A DNA stretch of 64,000 bases, taken from Paradevosia sp036499825 (lineage in GTDB: Bacteria; Pseudomonadota; Alphaproteobacteria; Rhizobiales; Devosiaceae). Below, in pieces: positions 52,635 to 61,300 of this stretch. Under the pieces are notes generated by a model. It was not told the origin of the DNA. It did not search any database and saw only the letters and a program-made list of their open reading frames with translations. The position numbers and the translations under genes were made by a program. Position 1 is the first letter of the stretch; each line of letters begins with the position of its first letter. The stretch lies in contig DASYCZ010000026.1 of assembly GCA_036499825.1 (NCBI GenBank), positions 186,001 to 250,000 on the forward strand, read 5' to 3'.

Positions 52635-53762
52635 ATGAAGACCCGTGCCGCCGTTGCATTCCAAGCCGGCAAACCGCTGGAAGTCGTCGAGGTAGACCTG
52701 GAGGGACCCAAGGCCGGCGAGGTGCTGATCGAAATCAAGGCCACGGGCATCTGCCATACCGATGCATTCACGCTGTCCGGTGCGGACCCCGAAGGATTGT
52801 TCCCGGCAATTCTGGGGCATGAGGGGGCCGGCGTCGTCGTCGATGTGGGACCGGGCGTGACCAGTGTCAGGAAGGGCGATCACGTCATTCCGCTTTATAC
52901 GCCGGAATGCCGCGAGTGTCCGTCATGCCTCAGCCGCAAGACCAATCTCTGTACGGCGATCCGGTCCACGCAGGGACAGGGCCTGATGCCGGACGGTACG
53001 TCGCGCTTCTCGTTCGAAGGCCGCAAGCTGCATCACTATATGGGCTGCTCGACCTTTTCGAACTTCACGGTGCTGCCGGAGATCGCGGTGGCCAAGATCA
53101 ATCCCGACGCCCCATTCGACAAGGTCTGCTATGTGGGGTGCGGTGTAACGACGGGTGTCGGCGCGGTGATCAACACCGCCAAGGTCGAGATCGGCGCCAC
53201 GGCGGTGGTGTTCGGACTGGGCGGCATCGGCCTTAACGTCATCCAGGGCCTGAGGCTCGCCGGCGCCGACATGATCATCGGCGTCGACGTCAATAACGAC
53301 AAGAAAGCCTGGGGCGAGCGCTTCGGCATGACGCATTTCGTCAATCCGAAAGAGCTGGAGGGTGACCTGGTGCCCTATCTGGTCAACCTCACCAAGCGCG
53401 GGGCCGATACGATCGGCGGCGCCGACTACACGTTCGATTGCACGGGCAACGTTACCGTGATGCGGCAGGCGCTCGAGGCGAGCCACCGGGGCTGGGGGCA
53501 ATCGATTATCATCGGTGTGGCGGGCGCCGGCCAGGAGATTTCGACACGGCCATTCCAACTGGTCACCGGCCGCACCTGGAAGGGGACCGCATTCGGCGGC
53601 GCGCGCGGCCGCACAGACGTGCCCAAGATTGTCGACTGGTACATGGACGGAAAGATAGAGATCGACCCGATGATCACCCACACGCTCCGTCTGGAAGATA
53701 TCAATCGCGGCTTCGAGTTGATGCATTCGGGCGAATCGATCCGCAGCGTCGTGCTCTACTGA
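52635..53762 (+). CDS. S-(hydroxymethyl)glutathione dehydrogenase / class III alcohol dehydrogenase
   Basis: It oxidises the glutathione-formaldehyde adduct and reduces S-nitrosoglutathione. The 375-residue zinc enzyme has GICHTDAFTLSGADPEG, HEGAGVVVDVG, the structural-zinc Cys cluster in CRECPSCLSRKTNLC, and GLGGIGLNVIQG for NAD. GGAG lies six bases before the ATG. The usual symbol is adhC or frmA; no S-formylglutathione hydrolase is adjacent here. Confidence 0.95.
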   Translation: MKTRAAVAFQAGKPLEVVEVDLEGPKAGEVLIEIKATGICHTDAFTLSGADPEGLFPAILGHEGAGVVVDVGPGVTSVRKGDHVIPLYTPECRECPSCLSRKTNLCTAIRSTQGQGLMPDGTSRFSFEGRKLHHYMGCSTFSNFTVLPEIAVAKINPDAPFDKVCYVGCGVTTGVGAVINTAKVEIGATAVVFGLGGIGLNVIQGLRLAGADMIIGVDVNNDKKAWGERFGMTHFVNPKELEGDLVPYLVNLTKRGADTIGGADYTFDCTGNVTVMRQALEASHRGWGQSIIIGVAGAGQEISTRPFQLVTGRTWKGTAFGGARGRTDVPKIVDWYMDGKIEIDPMITHTLRLEDINRGFELMHSGESIRSVVLY

Positions 53763-53779
53763 GGCCTGAGAAGACCACG

Positions 53780-54244
53780 ATGGCGGCGCCCGAAATACTC
53801 GTCGATGCCGATGCCTGTCCGGTGAAGGACGAGATCGTGCGGGTGGGCGAACGTTATGGGTTGCGGGTGACCTTCGTTTCGAATGGCGGCTTGCGGCCAT
53901 CGCGCGACCCCATGATCCGCAATATCGTGGTGCCCAAGGGGCTGGACGTCGCCGATGACTGGATCATCGACAATGCCCGGCCCAATGATGTCGTCGTAAC
54001 CGCGGATGTGCCATTGGCCAGTCGGGCGGTGACGGCGGGGGCGCATGTGCTGGGCCCTACCGGACGGGAATTCTCGCCGCAAAGCGTCGGCATGGCGCTG
54101 GCGATGCGCAATCTCGGCCAGCACCTGCGGGAGACCGGCGAGAGCAAGGGCTACAATGCTGCCTTCACCCCCAAGGATCGTTCCTCGTTCCTGGTGACAC
54201 TGGACCGGATCGTGCAGCGGGCGATAAAGGCTGCCGAGGGTTAG
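53780..54244 (+). CDS. YaiI/YqxD family protein (DUF188)
   Basis: A 154-residue protein with LVDADACPVKDEI, FVSNGG and the PIN-like NDVVVTADVPLASRAV and GKGYN-like ends, characteristic of DUF188. Function is unknown; the fold suggests a nuclease-like domain. It follows the alcohol dehydrogenase by 17 bases and overlaps the convergent rlmB stop by 4 bases. Confidence 0.88.
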   Translation: MAAPEILVDADACPVKDEIVRVGERYGLRVTFVSNGGLRPSRDPMIRNIVVPKGLDVADDWIIDNARPNDVVVTADVPLASRAVTAGAHVLGPTGREFSPQSVGMALAMRNLGQHLRETGESKGYNAAFTPKDRSSFLVTLDRIVQRAIKAAEG

Positions 54245-54996
54245 TTGCCGCGGCCGGCGGTCGCCGCGAACAGGGCGATGGCGGTGGCGTTGGAGACATT
54301 GAGGGATTTGATCGGCCCGGGCATATCGAGCCGCACCATCTCATCGCACAGGCCGCGGGTCTTTTCGCGCAGCCCCTTGCCTTCGGACCCCATGACGATG
54401 GCCATCGGCCGATCGTCGGTGCGCGGCTTCAACGGCGCCGGCGCTTCGGAATCGAAACCAAGCACCAAGAGGCCGCGCTTTTTCAGGGCTTCCAAAGCGT
54501 CGCCCAGATTGCGCACCTCGATCAACGGCACGAGATCGAGCGCGCCGGAGGCAGACTTGGCCATGACGCCGGTCTCGCGCGGCGCATAACGGGAAGTCGT
54601 GATCACCGCATCGGCACCAAAGGCGCAGGCGGTGCGTAGGATAGCGCCGACATTATGCGGGTCGGTGATCTGATCCAGCACCACCACCAGCTGCAGTTGC
54701 GCGATGTCGCTAAGCCCGAAACGGCTGACGGGATCGACTTCGAGCGCCACGCCCTGGTGCACGGCTTCGGCACCCAGGATACGGTCGAGCTCTTTGGGTG
54801 TCGTCTCCTTGACCGGCACCTTGCCGGTGCCGCCACCCTCGGCCAGACGAGCCAGCGCGTTGGGCGTCGCCAGCAGCGTGCGCTTGGCGCGCAGGGGATT
54901 ATCCAGCGCAGCACGGACCGTGTGGATGCCGTAAAGATAGACCGGCCCATCATCGGGATCGTGGCGTGGCTTGGGGGGGAATTTGTTAAAGCTCAT
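54241..54996 (-). CDS. rlmB: 23S rRNA (guanosine-2'-O-)-methyltransferase RlmB
   Basis: A SpoU-family enzyme that methylates G2251 of 23S rRNA. The 251-residue protein has an N-terminal substrate-binding domain and a C-terminal knotted SPOUT domain with NVGAILRTACAFGA, VMGSEGKGLREK and LNVSNATAIALF. It is transcribed on the minus strand just before tRNA-Tyr and tRNA-Gly. Confidence 0.95.
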   Translation of the reverse strand: MSFNKFPPKPRHDPDDGPVYLYGIHTVRAALDNPLRAKRTLLATPNALARLAEGGGTGKVPVKETTPKELDRILGAEAVHQGVALEVDPVSRFGLSDIAQLQLVVVLDQITDPHNVGAILRTACAFGADAVITTSRYAPRETGVMAKSASGALDLVPLIEVRNLGDALEALKKRGLLVLGFDSEAPAPLKPRTDDRPMAIVMGSEGKGLREKTRGLCDEMVRLDMPGPIKSLNVSNATAIALFAATAGRGN

Positions 54997-55159
54997 GGCA
55001 TGTTGGCCTATCCGCTTTGTGTCGATGCTTCAAGCGTAGTGAAAGCTACATATTTGGTGTTGACAGGGACGGGGCCGGCAACCATAAACCGCAACCGTGA
55101 TCCGGGGTTGGCTTTCTTCCGGATCACGGCCTCGCGTTCACGGCGCGTCTGTCGGCTGT

Positions 55160-55244
55160 GGAGGGGTGGGAGAGTGGTTAAATCCATCAGACTGTAAATC
55201 TGACCGCTTAGCGTACACTGGTTCGAATCCAGTCCCCTCCACCA
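55160..55244 (+). tRNA. tRNA-Tyr (anticodon GUA)
   Basis: An 85-base class II tRNA: acceptor GGAGGGG/CCCCTCC, anticodon loop ACTGTAAAT with GTA, a long variable arm, T arm TGGTTCGAATCCA, discriminator A and encoded CCA. Confidence 0.98.
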
Positions 55245-55300
55245 ACCGCCCACGGGCGGTTGAAATACGGCCTTCGCGGAGGCGGGCTCAAGACACCGGC

Positions 55301-55374
55301 GCGGGTGTAGCTCAATGGTAGAGCAGCAGCCTTCCAAGCTGAATACGAGGGTTCGATTCCCTTCACCCGCTCCA
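55301..55374 (+). tRNA. tRNA-Gly (anticodon UCC)
   Basis: A 74-base cloverleaf: acceptor GCGGGTG/CACCCGC, anticodon loop CTTCCAA with TCC, T arm GGGTTCGATTCCC, discriminator T and encoded CCA. It is 56 bases after tRNA-Tyr and probably in the same transcript. Confidence 0.97.
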
Positions 55375-55561
55375 TTCAACACTTTGATTTTCTGTATTTT
55401 ACGGTTGAGCCCTAAGGCCTGGGGCGGTCTTCGTGCACCGCATGGGCAAACGCCCAGCCGATTCATTCACGGCGAACGAAGTTTCGCGCTTCCGATCCCC
55501 ATCAACCGCAGTGGTGCCATCGCGGCTGGCGCAATCCTGAAATCCAGGTCGTCTGGTTATG

Positions 55562-55592
55562 AAGCCCCGGCCAAAAGGTCGGGGCTTTTTTC
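55562..55592 (+). terminator. Intrinsic terminator downstream of the tRNA-Tyr/tRNA-Gly pair
   Basis: An 11-bp stem AAGCCCCGGCC/GGTCGGGGCTT with an AAAA-type loop and one mismatch is followed by TTTTTT on the plus strand. It lies 188 bases after tRNA-Gly. Confidence 0.8.
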
Positions 55593-55617
55593 CATTCTGC
55601 GACGCGTCGGGTCCGTA

Positions 55618-55950
55618 TCAGCGGTGCCAGCCGCCTTTAGGAAAATGGCCAAATTCGCGGCGGAAGTGGGGGCCAGGCCTGGACGGTGCCTTGACATCTG
55701 CCAGATACTGAGACGAAACCCAGCCCCTGGCTTTGCGTCCATCCACATAGCACCAGCCCTGCCGGCACCCCTCGACATTGATGCGATCACCGTAGCGAAG
55801 CAGGTCTACGACACTATAGCCAAGGCCCGGACCGCTACGGACGTTCACATTGGTGATTGCGACGCCGGGGTCGGCCAGGGCCGCTCCAATGGAGCCGAAC
55901 ATAATGGCGGCCGACGCCACCGCGACGATCAATGATTTCTTCAGATGCAT
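55618..55950 (-). CDS. Secreted SH3 domain protein
   Basis: A 110-residue protein with a signal peptide (MHLKKSLIVAVASAAIMFG... ending AALA) and a bacterial SH3b domain: VNVRSGPGLGYSVVDLLRYGDRI and GWCYVDGRKARGWVSSQYL. The C-terminal 20 residues are basic and His/Phe/Gly-rich. Secreted SH3b proteins bind cell wall or protein partners; the target is unknown. Confidence 0.85.
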   Translation of the reverse strand: MHLKKSLIVAVASAAIMFGSIGAALADPGVAITNVNVRSGPGLGYSVVDLLRYGDRINVEGCRQGWCYVDGRKARGWVSSQYLADVKAPSRPGPHFRREFGHFPKGGWHR

Positions 55951-56104
55951 TTAGGTCTCGCACAGGATCGAGCGATAATTGCTCACGGGCCGATTAAACC
56001 CTGATGGACCTGAACGACGAATGAACCGCCGACAAGAGTCTGCACAGGGATGCTCATCAGGCGCAGTGCGACTCAATATGAGGGCGCTTCCTTCACCCCG
56101 CTGG

Positions 56105-57331
56105 TTAGCGAGCGGCCTTCTTCGGCAGGATGGATGCCAACCAGTCGACAAGGCGCGTAGCGACTTCCTCCTTGGCAAGCCTTGGCCAGTTTTCGACGCC
56201 AGCCGCGGTGACGAGGTGAACCGTATTGTCGGCACCGCCCATTACGCCGGTGCCGGGGGACACGTCATTGGCGATGATGGCATCGCAGCCTTTGCGTGCC
56301 AGCTTGGCCTTCGCATTGTCCAGGAGGTCATCAGTCTCGGCGGCAAAGCCGACGACGACCGCCGGACGATTGGCCACCGCGTGCGAAATGGTTGCGAGAA
56401 TGTCGGGGTTCTCGACCAAGGTCAGGGCAGGTGGCTGATTGCCGGACTGCTTCTTGAGCTTGTGATCGCCCGCAGCGGCAGGACGCCAGTCGGCAACGGC
56501 GGCCGCCATGATCGCGACGTCGGCGGGCAGCGCGCTCTGGACCGCTGCCAGCATCTCTTGCGCGGTTTCAACACGAAGCACGGTAACGCCGGCGGGATCT
56601 TGCAAGGCGACGGGGCCGGAAACAAGGGTAACATGCGCGCCCGCGGCGGCGGCAGCCTCGGCGATGGCAAACCCCTGGCGTCCGGACGAACGATTGCCAA
56701 GATAGCGGACCGGGTCGACAGGTTCGTGAGTAGGACCGGCGGTGATCAGGACGTGCTTGCCGGCCAGCGGCCCGGCCGGTGCAGCCAACAGCTTTTCGAC
56801 GGCGGCGACGATATCGAGCGGCTCCAGCATACGACCGTCGCCCGATTCGCCGCTTTCCGCCATTTCACCCCGAGCCGGGCCGGCGAAAGTTATGCCGTCG
56901 GCGCGCAGGCGTTCCGCATTGCGCTGCGTCGCGGGATGGGACCACATGGCGGGGTTCATGGCGGGGGCGAACAGCACCCTGGCGCGGGTCGCGAGCAGGA
57001 TTGCGGATGCCAGGTCATCCGCATGACCGCCGGCAACCCTTGCCATGAGATCGGCGGTAGCCGGCGCCACGAGCACGAGATCGGCCTGGCGGGCCAGCCG
57101 AATATGCCCGACGTCCTGTTCGTCCTCGCGTGAGAACAAATCGGTGAAGACGTGCCCGCCGGACAGTGCACCGGCAGCCAGCGGGGTGATGAATTCGGTC
57201 GCCGCGCTGGTCATGACGACTCGAACGGTGGCACCGCGTTCCCGCAGCCGACGGATCAGGTCAAGGCTCTTATAGGCGGCGATGCTGCCGCCGATGATCA
57301 ACAGGACGGTGCGGGAGGAGAGTGACGGCAT
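56105..57331 (-). CDS. coaBC: Bifunctional phosphopantothenoylcysteine decarboxylase/phosphopantothenate-cysteine ligase
   Basis: It makes 4'-phosphopantetheine from phosphopantothenate, cysteine and CTP for coenzyme A. The 408-residue protein has an N-terminal flavodoxin-like CoaC domain with FAPAMNPAMWSHPATQRN and a C-terminal CoaB domain with LITAGPTHEPVDPVRYLGNRSSG and NPDIL. It begins RTVLLIIGGSIAAYKSLDLIRRL, as expected. Confidence 0.96.
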   Translation of the reverse strand: MPSLSSRTVLLIIGGSIAAYKSLDLIRRLRERGATVRVVMTSAATEFITPLAAGALSGGHVFTDLFSREDEQDVGHIRLARQADLVLVAPATADLMARVAGGHADDLASAILLATRARVLFAPAMNPAMWSHPATQRNAERLRADGITFAGPARGEMAESGESGDGRMLEPLDIVAAVEKLLAAPAGPLAGKHVLITAGPTHEPVDPVRYLGNRSSGRQGFAIAEAAAAAGAHVTLVSGPVALQDPAGVTVLRVETAQEMLAAVQSALPADVAIMAAAVADWRPAAAGDHKLKKQSGNQPPALTLVENPDILATISHAVANRPAVVVGFAAETDDLLDNAKAKLARKGCDAIIANDVSPGTGVMGGADNTVHLVTAAGVENWPRLAKEEVATRLVDWLASILPKKAAR

Positions 57332-57455
57332 GAGCGGCAGGCCTTGCGATTAGACAGGCACGGACCGTAATCGGCGCCGCCACGCAAGGCCAGCCCTCAG
57401 CTGTCCAAACCTCTTGCGCCCAATCGCCTTTGCCAGTAGAGGAAACGTCGCCTGA

Positions 57456-57531
57456 AGGGGTATAGCTCAGTTGGTAGAGCATCGGTCTCCAAAACCGAGG
57501 GTCGTGGGTTCGAGTCCCTCTGCCCCTGCCA
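57456..57531 (+). tRNA. tRNA-Trp (anticodon CCA)
   Basis: A 76-base cloverleaf: acceptor AGGGGTA/TGCCCCT, anticodon loop CTCCAAA with CCA, T arm GGGTTCGAGTCCC, discriminator G and encoded CCA. Confidence 0.98.
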
Positions 57532-57534
57532 GGC

Positions 57535-57560
57535 ACAAATTCTTGAATTTGTTATTCTTT
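57535..57560 (+). terminator. AT-rich hairpin downstream of tRNA-Trp
   Basis: An 8-bp perfect stem ACAAATTC/GAATTTGT with a two-base spacing is followed by TATTCTTT, directly after the tRNA. It is weak but positioned as a 3'-processing or termination site. Confidence 0.4.
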
Positions 57561-57609
57561 GCGTTCCAGATTGGGCGGCATTCATTGCCGCCGGCAAAGC
57601 AGGCCTGAT

Positions 57610-57825
57610 TTAATCCTCATCATCCCGCAAGAGACGATCAAGTTCTTCGGGTTTCGTCTGCTTAAAACGGGCCGCCACCTTCTTATCGAACTGCCGGTCA
57701 TTCGGCTCGGCGCCTGGCTGGGCCTTTCGGCCGTACTGCGCCACGCATTTCTGTACGTTAGCTGCCTTCAAGGCGCGCCGTTCCTCGGCGTTCAAGTGGC
57801 GCCGTCTCTTTGGAGGTTCGTCCAT
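57610..57825 (-). CDS. Small basic protein of unknown function
   Basis: A 71-residue hydrophilic protein rich in Arg/Lys/Asp: MDEPPKRRRHLNAEERRALKAANVQK, then a helical segment and an acidic tail LDRLLRDDED. I do not recognise a family. It lies between tRNA-Trp and the autotransporter, in the same direction as the following small membrane protein. Confidence 0.55.
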   Translation of the reverse strand: MDEPPKRRRHLNAEERRALKAANVQKCVAQYGRKAQPGAEPNDRQFDKKVAARFKQTKPEELDRLLRDDED

Positions 57826-57887
57826 GAGGGCCCCACTGCAAATTCACCGATGCAGTGTTGGTTACGCAACTGACGCCGAGACGGTCC

Positions 57888-58040
57888 TTAGGCGTTATCG
57901 TCACGAGGCGAATGCGACGTGGGCGATGCGCTGAGGTGCTCAGCAGCCGTTGCACGCTGTGCCTGGCGTTTTTTCTGTTCCTGACGAAGGTATCCGATCC
58001 CGGCGGCGATCAGGATTCCGATGGCGACGACCCATTCCAT
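57888..58040 (-). CDS. Candidate 50-residue single-helix membrane protein
   Basis: A frame of 50 codons beginning MEWVVAIGILIAAGIGYLRQEQ, one N-terminal hydrophobic helix followed by a basic then acidic tail (KKRQAQRA then SPRDDNA). AGAGGAAG precedes the ATG by about 5-8 bases, a plausible ribosome binding site. It is shorter than most gene finders accept. No family was recognised. Confidence 0.5.
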   Translation of the reverse strand: MEWVVAIGILIAAGIGYLRQEQKKRQAQRATAAEHLSASPTSHSPRDDNA

Positions 58041-58312
58041 GTGATGCTTCCTCTATGAGGCTAAAGCCATAGCATGCAGGTGGCGGCGTTTTCGAAGGGC
58101 TAACTGGCAATCTTAAAGTTGGCCAGATCTGGCTAGTGGCAGGGGGAGTTAGGGGGAATCAACCGGTCTGCCCGTGGAGCATTGCCTGCGGACTAGCTGA
58201 TTAGTGGCTGTTTTGACGCTGTTTCCTGGTCCGAGGGGCCTGAATTTCCATCATATGGCTGATGGGCTGAGGTGAGAGCCGTAGTTATTTTAGGTCCGGA
58301 AACGGATGTGAG

Positions 58313-61300
58313 ATGGCGATGGTTTGGGGCAAGGAACGTCGGGGCAGGGCGCGCAAGGTCGTGCGGCTGATGCCAATGCTGTTGGCGAGCACTGCGCTGG
58401 TCGCGCCGGCCTACGCAATTGACATCACCTGGAACCACGGCGTTTCCGACGACTGGTTCGACGGCAACAACTGGAACGGCGGCCACGTCCCGACCTCGGG
58501 CGACGACGTCGCAAAAGCCGACAACACCGTGACGGACATCAATGGTGGCAATGCGGTCGCCAAAGACATCGCCATTTTTCGTGGTGTGTTGGAGATCGAA
58601 AACGGCAGCCTGACGTTGAGCGGCAACACGATTGTCGGCGCTGTAAAGAGCTTGGGCGTTCCGGCGAAGATCCAGTTGACCCAGCAGGTATCGCGTTTCG
58701 ACACCGGCACCCTCGTCATCGGACAATCCGGCAATAACGGACTGCTCATCGTCAATGCCGGCACCGTCAATGCCGGCACCGTCACGGTCGGCCAGACAAA
58801 TGGCCACGGAGAGGTTAACATCCTTGGCGGCGCCCATGTGAATACCGGCAACGTCACGATCGGCGCGGACTCGACGAGCGAAGCCCTTGTTACCATCAAT
58901 GACGTTGGCAGCGTCTGGAATGCCGGTACTTACGACGTCGCCAGCGGCCTCGTCGAAATCCAGAACGGCGGCACCCTCTCCACCGGTTCGGCATCGATCT
59001 CGGGTCAGGACTTGACGCCCAAGGTAACCCTCGACCTCGCGTCCAACTGGAATGTCACCGGCGATCTCTCCGTCGGCGGCAAGGTGACGTTGGCAGCGGG
59101 TCAGGCCATCACTGCGGTTCCCGGCAATGGCGAACTCGATATCGACGGCACAGGCGCCAACGCGGTGGACGTCGGCGGCTCGCTCTTCATCGGTTCCGGC
59201 AAAGGCTCCAACGGCGTCGTCAACCTGTCGGGAGCACAGAACACTCTCACCGTCGATGGGGCCTTTGTCAGCGTCGGCCTGGGCGGCGGCGACGGTACGC
59301 TTTACGTAGTCGATCACAGCACTGCCGATTTCTCCGGCACCGCCTACATGTTTGTCGGCTACGGAGCTCCCGGCGGTAGCGGAATCGGCGCTGATGCCAC
59401 AGGCTATGTCCTCGTCAAGGGATCGAGCCACCTTGATACGCAGAGCGCATTTATCGGCGTCAACGGCACCGGCGATGCCCTCGTACAAAGTGCCGCCGTA
59501 TGGGATGCCGACGGAGCCTTGGCCGTGGGCGGTGCGTACGGCTTTGCGCCCGGCGGCGCCGGGACGTTGCGCGTCGACGATGCATCACTGCATTCGCTGT
59601 CCGGCTCGGTCGGCAATAATGGCGGCACCGGCACCGTTACCGTCGTCAACGGCGGGCAGTGGACCGACGAGGGTGGCATGACCATCGGCGGTAGCTTCAC
59701 CATCGACAATGACCAAAACCCGACAATCTCGAGTGGTATCGGCACCCTGACCGTTGCCGCCGGCTCCACCGTGCAGAACGGTGCCGATGCGGTCACCGGC
59801 GGTTTGCAAGTCGGGGTGGGCGACGGTTCGGTCGGCAAGCTCGAAGTTCTGGACGCGAACTCCACCTATGGCAACGACGGCGACATCACATTCGGCGTCG
59901 TTTATGGCGGCACCGGTTCGATCGAGGCCGATGGTCTCAATGCATCGGTCCTGCTCGGCGGTGACATCCAAATCGTCGGCGGCAATTATGCTTTCTCCGA
60001 TCTTCCCGGCGGTACGGGTCCGTCGACCGGCAGCATCGACATTGCCAATGGGGCGAAGCTCGGCACGGCCGGCATGCTCGGCGCCGGCTACGGAGCCCTG
60101 GGCACAGGCTCGGTAACGCTCTCCAACCATTCGCAGTGGATAGGCGAATCCGCGGTCTTCGGCGCCCTCGCCGGAACCGGCACGCTCGACATTTCCGGAG
60201 GCTCGCAGGCGACCTTCGACAGCAACATCCGCAACGCCACCGTCGGCATCGGCGTCGGCGGTATCGGCACGGCAACGGTTTCGGGTATCGATCCGGTCTC
60301 CCACGACGCATCGCTGCTGTCCACGACAGGGACCCTGGCCGTGGGCGGCTTCTTTTCTTTCGATGCCGGCAATGGTGACGGCTCGGTGGAGAGTGGCACT
60401 GGCACGTTGACGGTTTCAGGTGGCGCCCAGCTCGAGAGTGGGCAGGACGACGAGGACGGTGGGTTGCCGGTGATCGGCGTCGGCAACGGCGCGGTCGGCG
60501 AGGTCACCATAAAAGGTGTCTTCAGCTCCTGGGCGATGACGGGCGACGCAATGCTGGTCGGCGGCTTGGGTGGTGCAGGGACCTTGAATTTTGAGGACCA
60601 TGCAATCGGTTCCATCGCCGCGCTCACCTTCGTGGGCGGGGCGCCGTTCAGTGACGAAATTGAGGGGGGCGACCAGCATGCTACGGGCGTGCTCAAGGTG
60701 TCAGGCGGATCGACCGTCGATGTGGGCGGCTTGTTCGTTGGCGCCGGTAACGGCACCGGCAATCTCGATGTTTCGGGCGCCGGCACGACATTGAACGTGC
60801 AGGGGCCGCTGTACGCCGGTTTCATCGACGGCGACGCCCATATCGCCATCAGCCAGGGTGCGGCCGTCCAGAGTGAAGATGTCGTCTTTGGATCCGATAG
60901 CGGCAAAGCCGATGTCACGGTCACCGGCGGCTCGCAATGGGATATCTTGGGCGTCCTTATGCTCGGCGGTTCTCCCACCGATGATCTGGATCCCAATTCC
61001 AGTGCCACAATGCTGGTCTCTAGTGGCTCAGTCGTTACCAGTACGGGTACTGATCTCAACATCGGCTTGTTCAACAACGTCACGTCCGACGTGATCGGCT
61101 TGGGTGGCACCGGCAAAATGACCGTTACCGGGGCGGGCTCGCGCTGGACCAGCACCGCGGATGGAACGTACATAGGCCTGCTGGGTGCTGGCCAACTCGA
61201 CGTCGAGGACAACGCAACCGTTGAAACCGGCGGTATGGTCGTGGTCGCCAACACCACCAATAGTTCGGTGAAGGTGACCGGTGGCGCAACACTGGTGAAT

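Noticed and set aside
55951..57133. 384-residue plus-strand frame opposite coaBC
   Set aside because: It is antisense to coaBC, whose catalytic motifs are intact.
58193..59488. 431-residue minus-strand frame in the autotransporter region
   Set aside because: Antisense to the signal peptide and first passenger repeats of the autotransporter, with no domain of its own.
60088..61260. 390-residue minus-strand frame rich in Pro and Ser
   Set aside because: Antisense to passenger repeats; the repetitive beta-helix codons produce long antisense frames.
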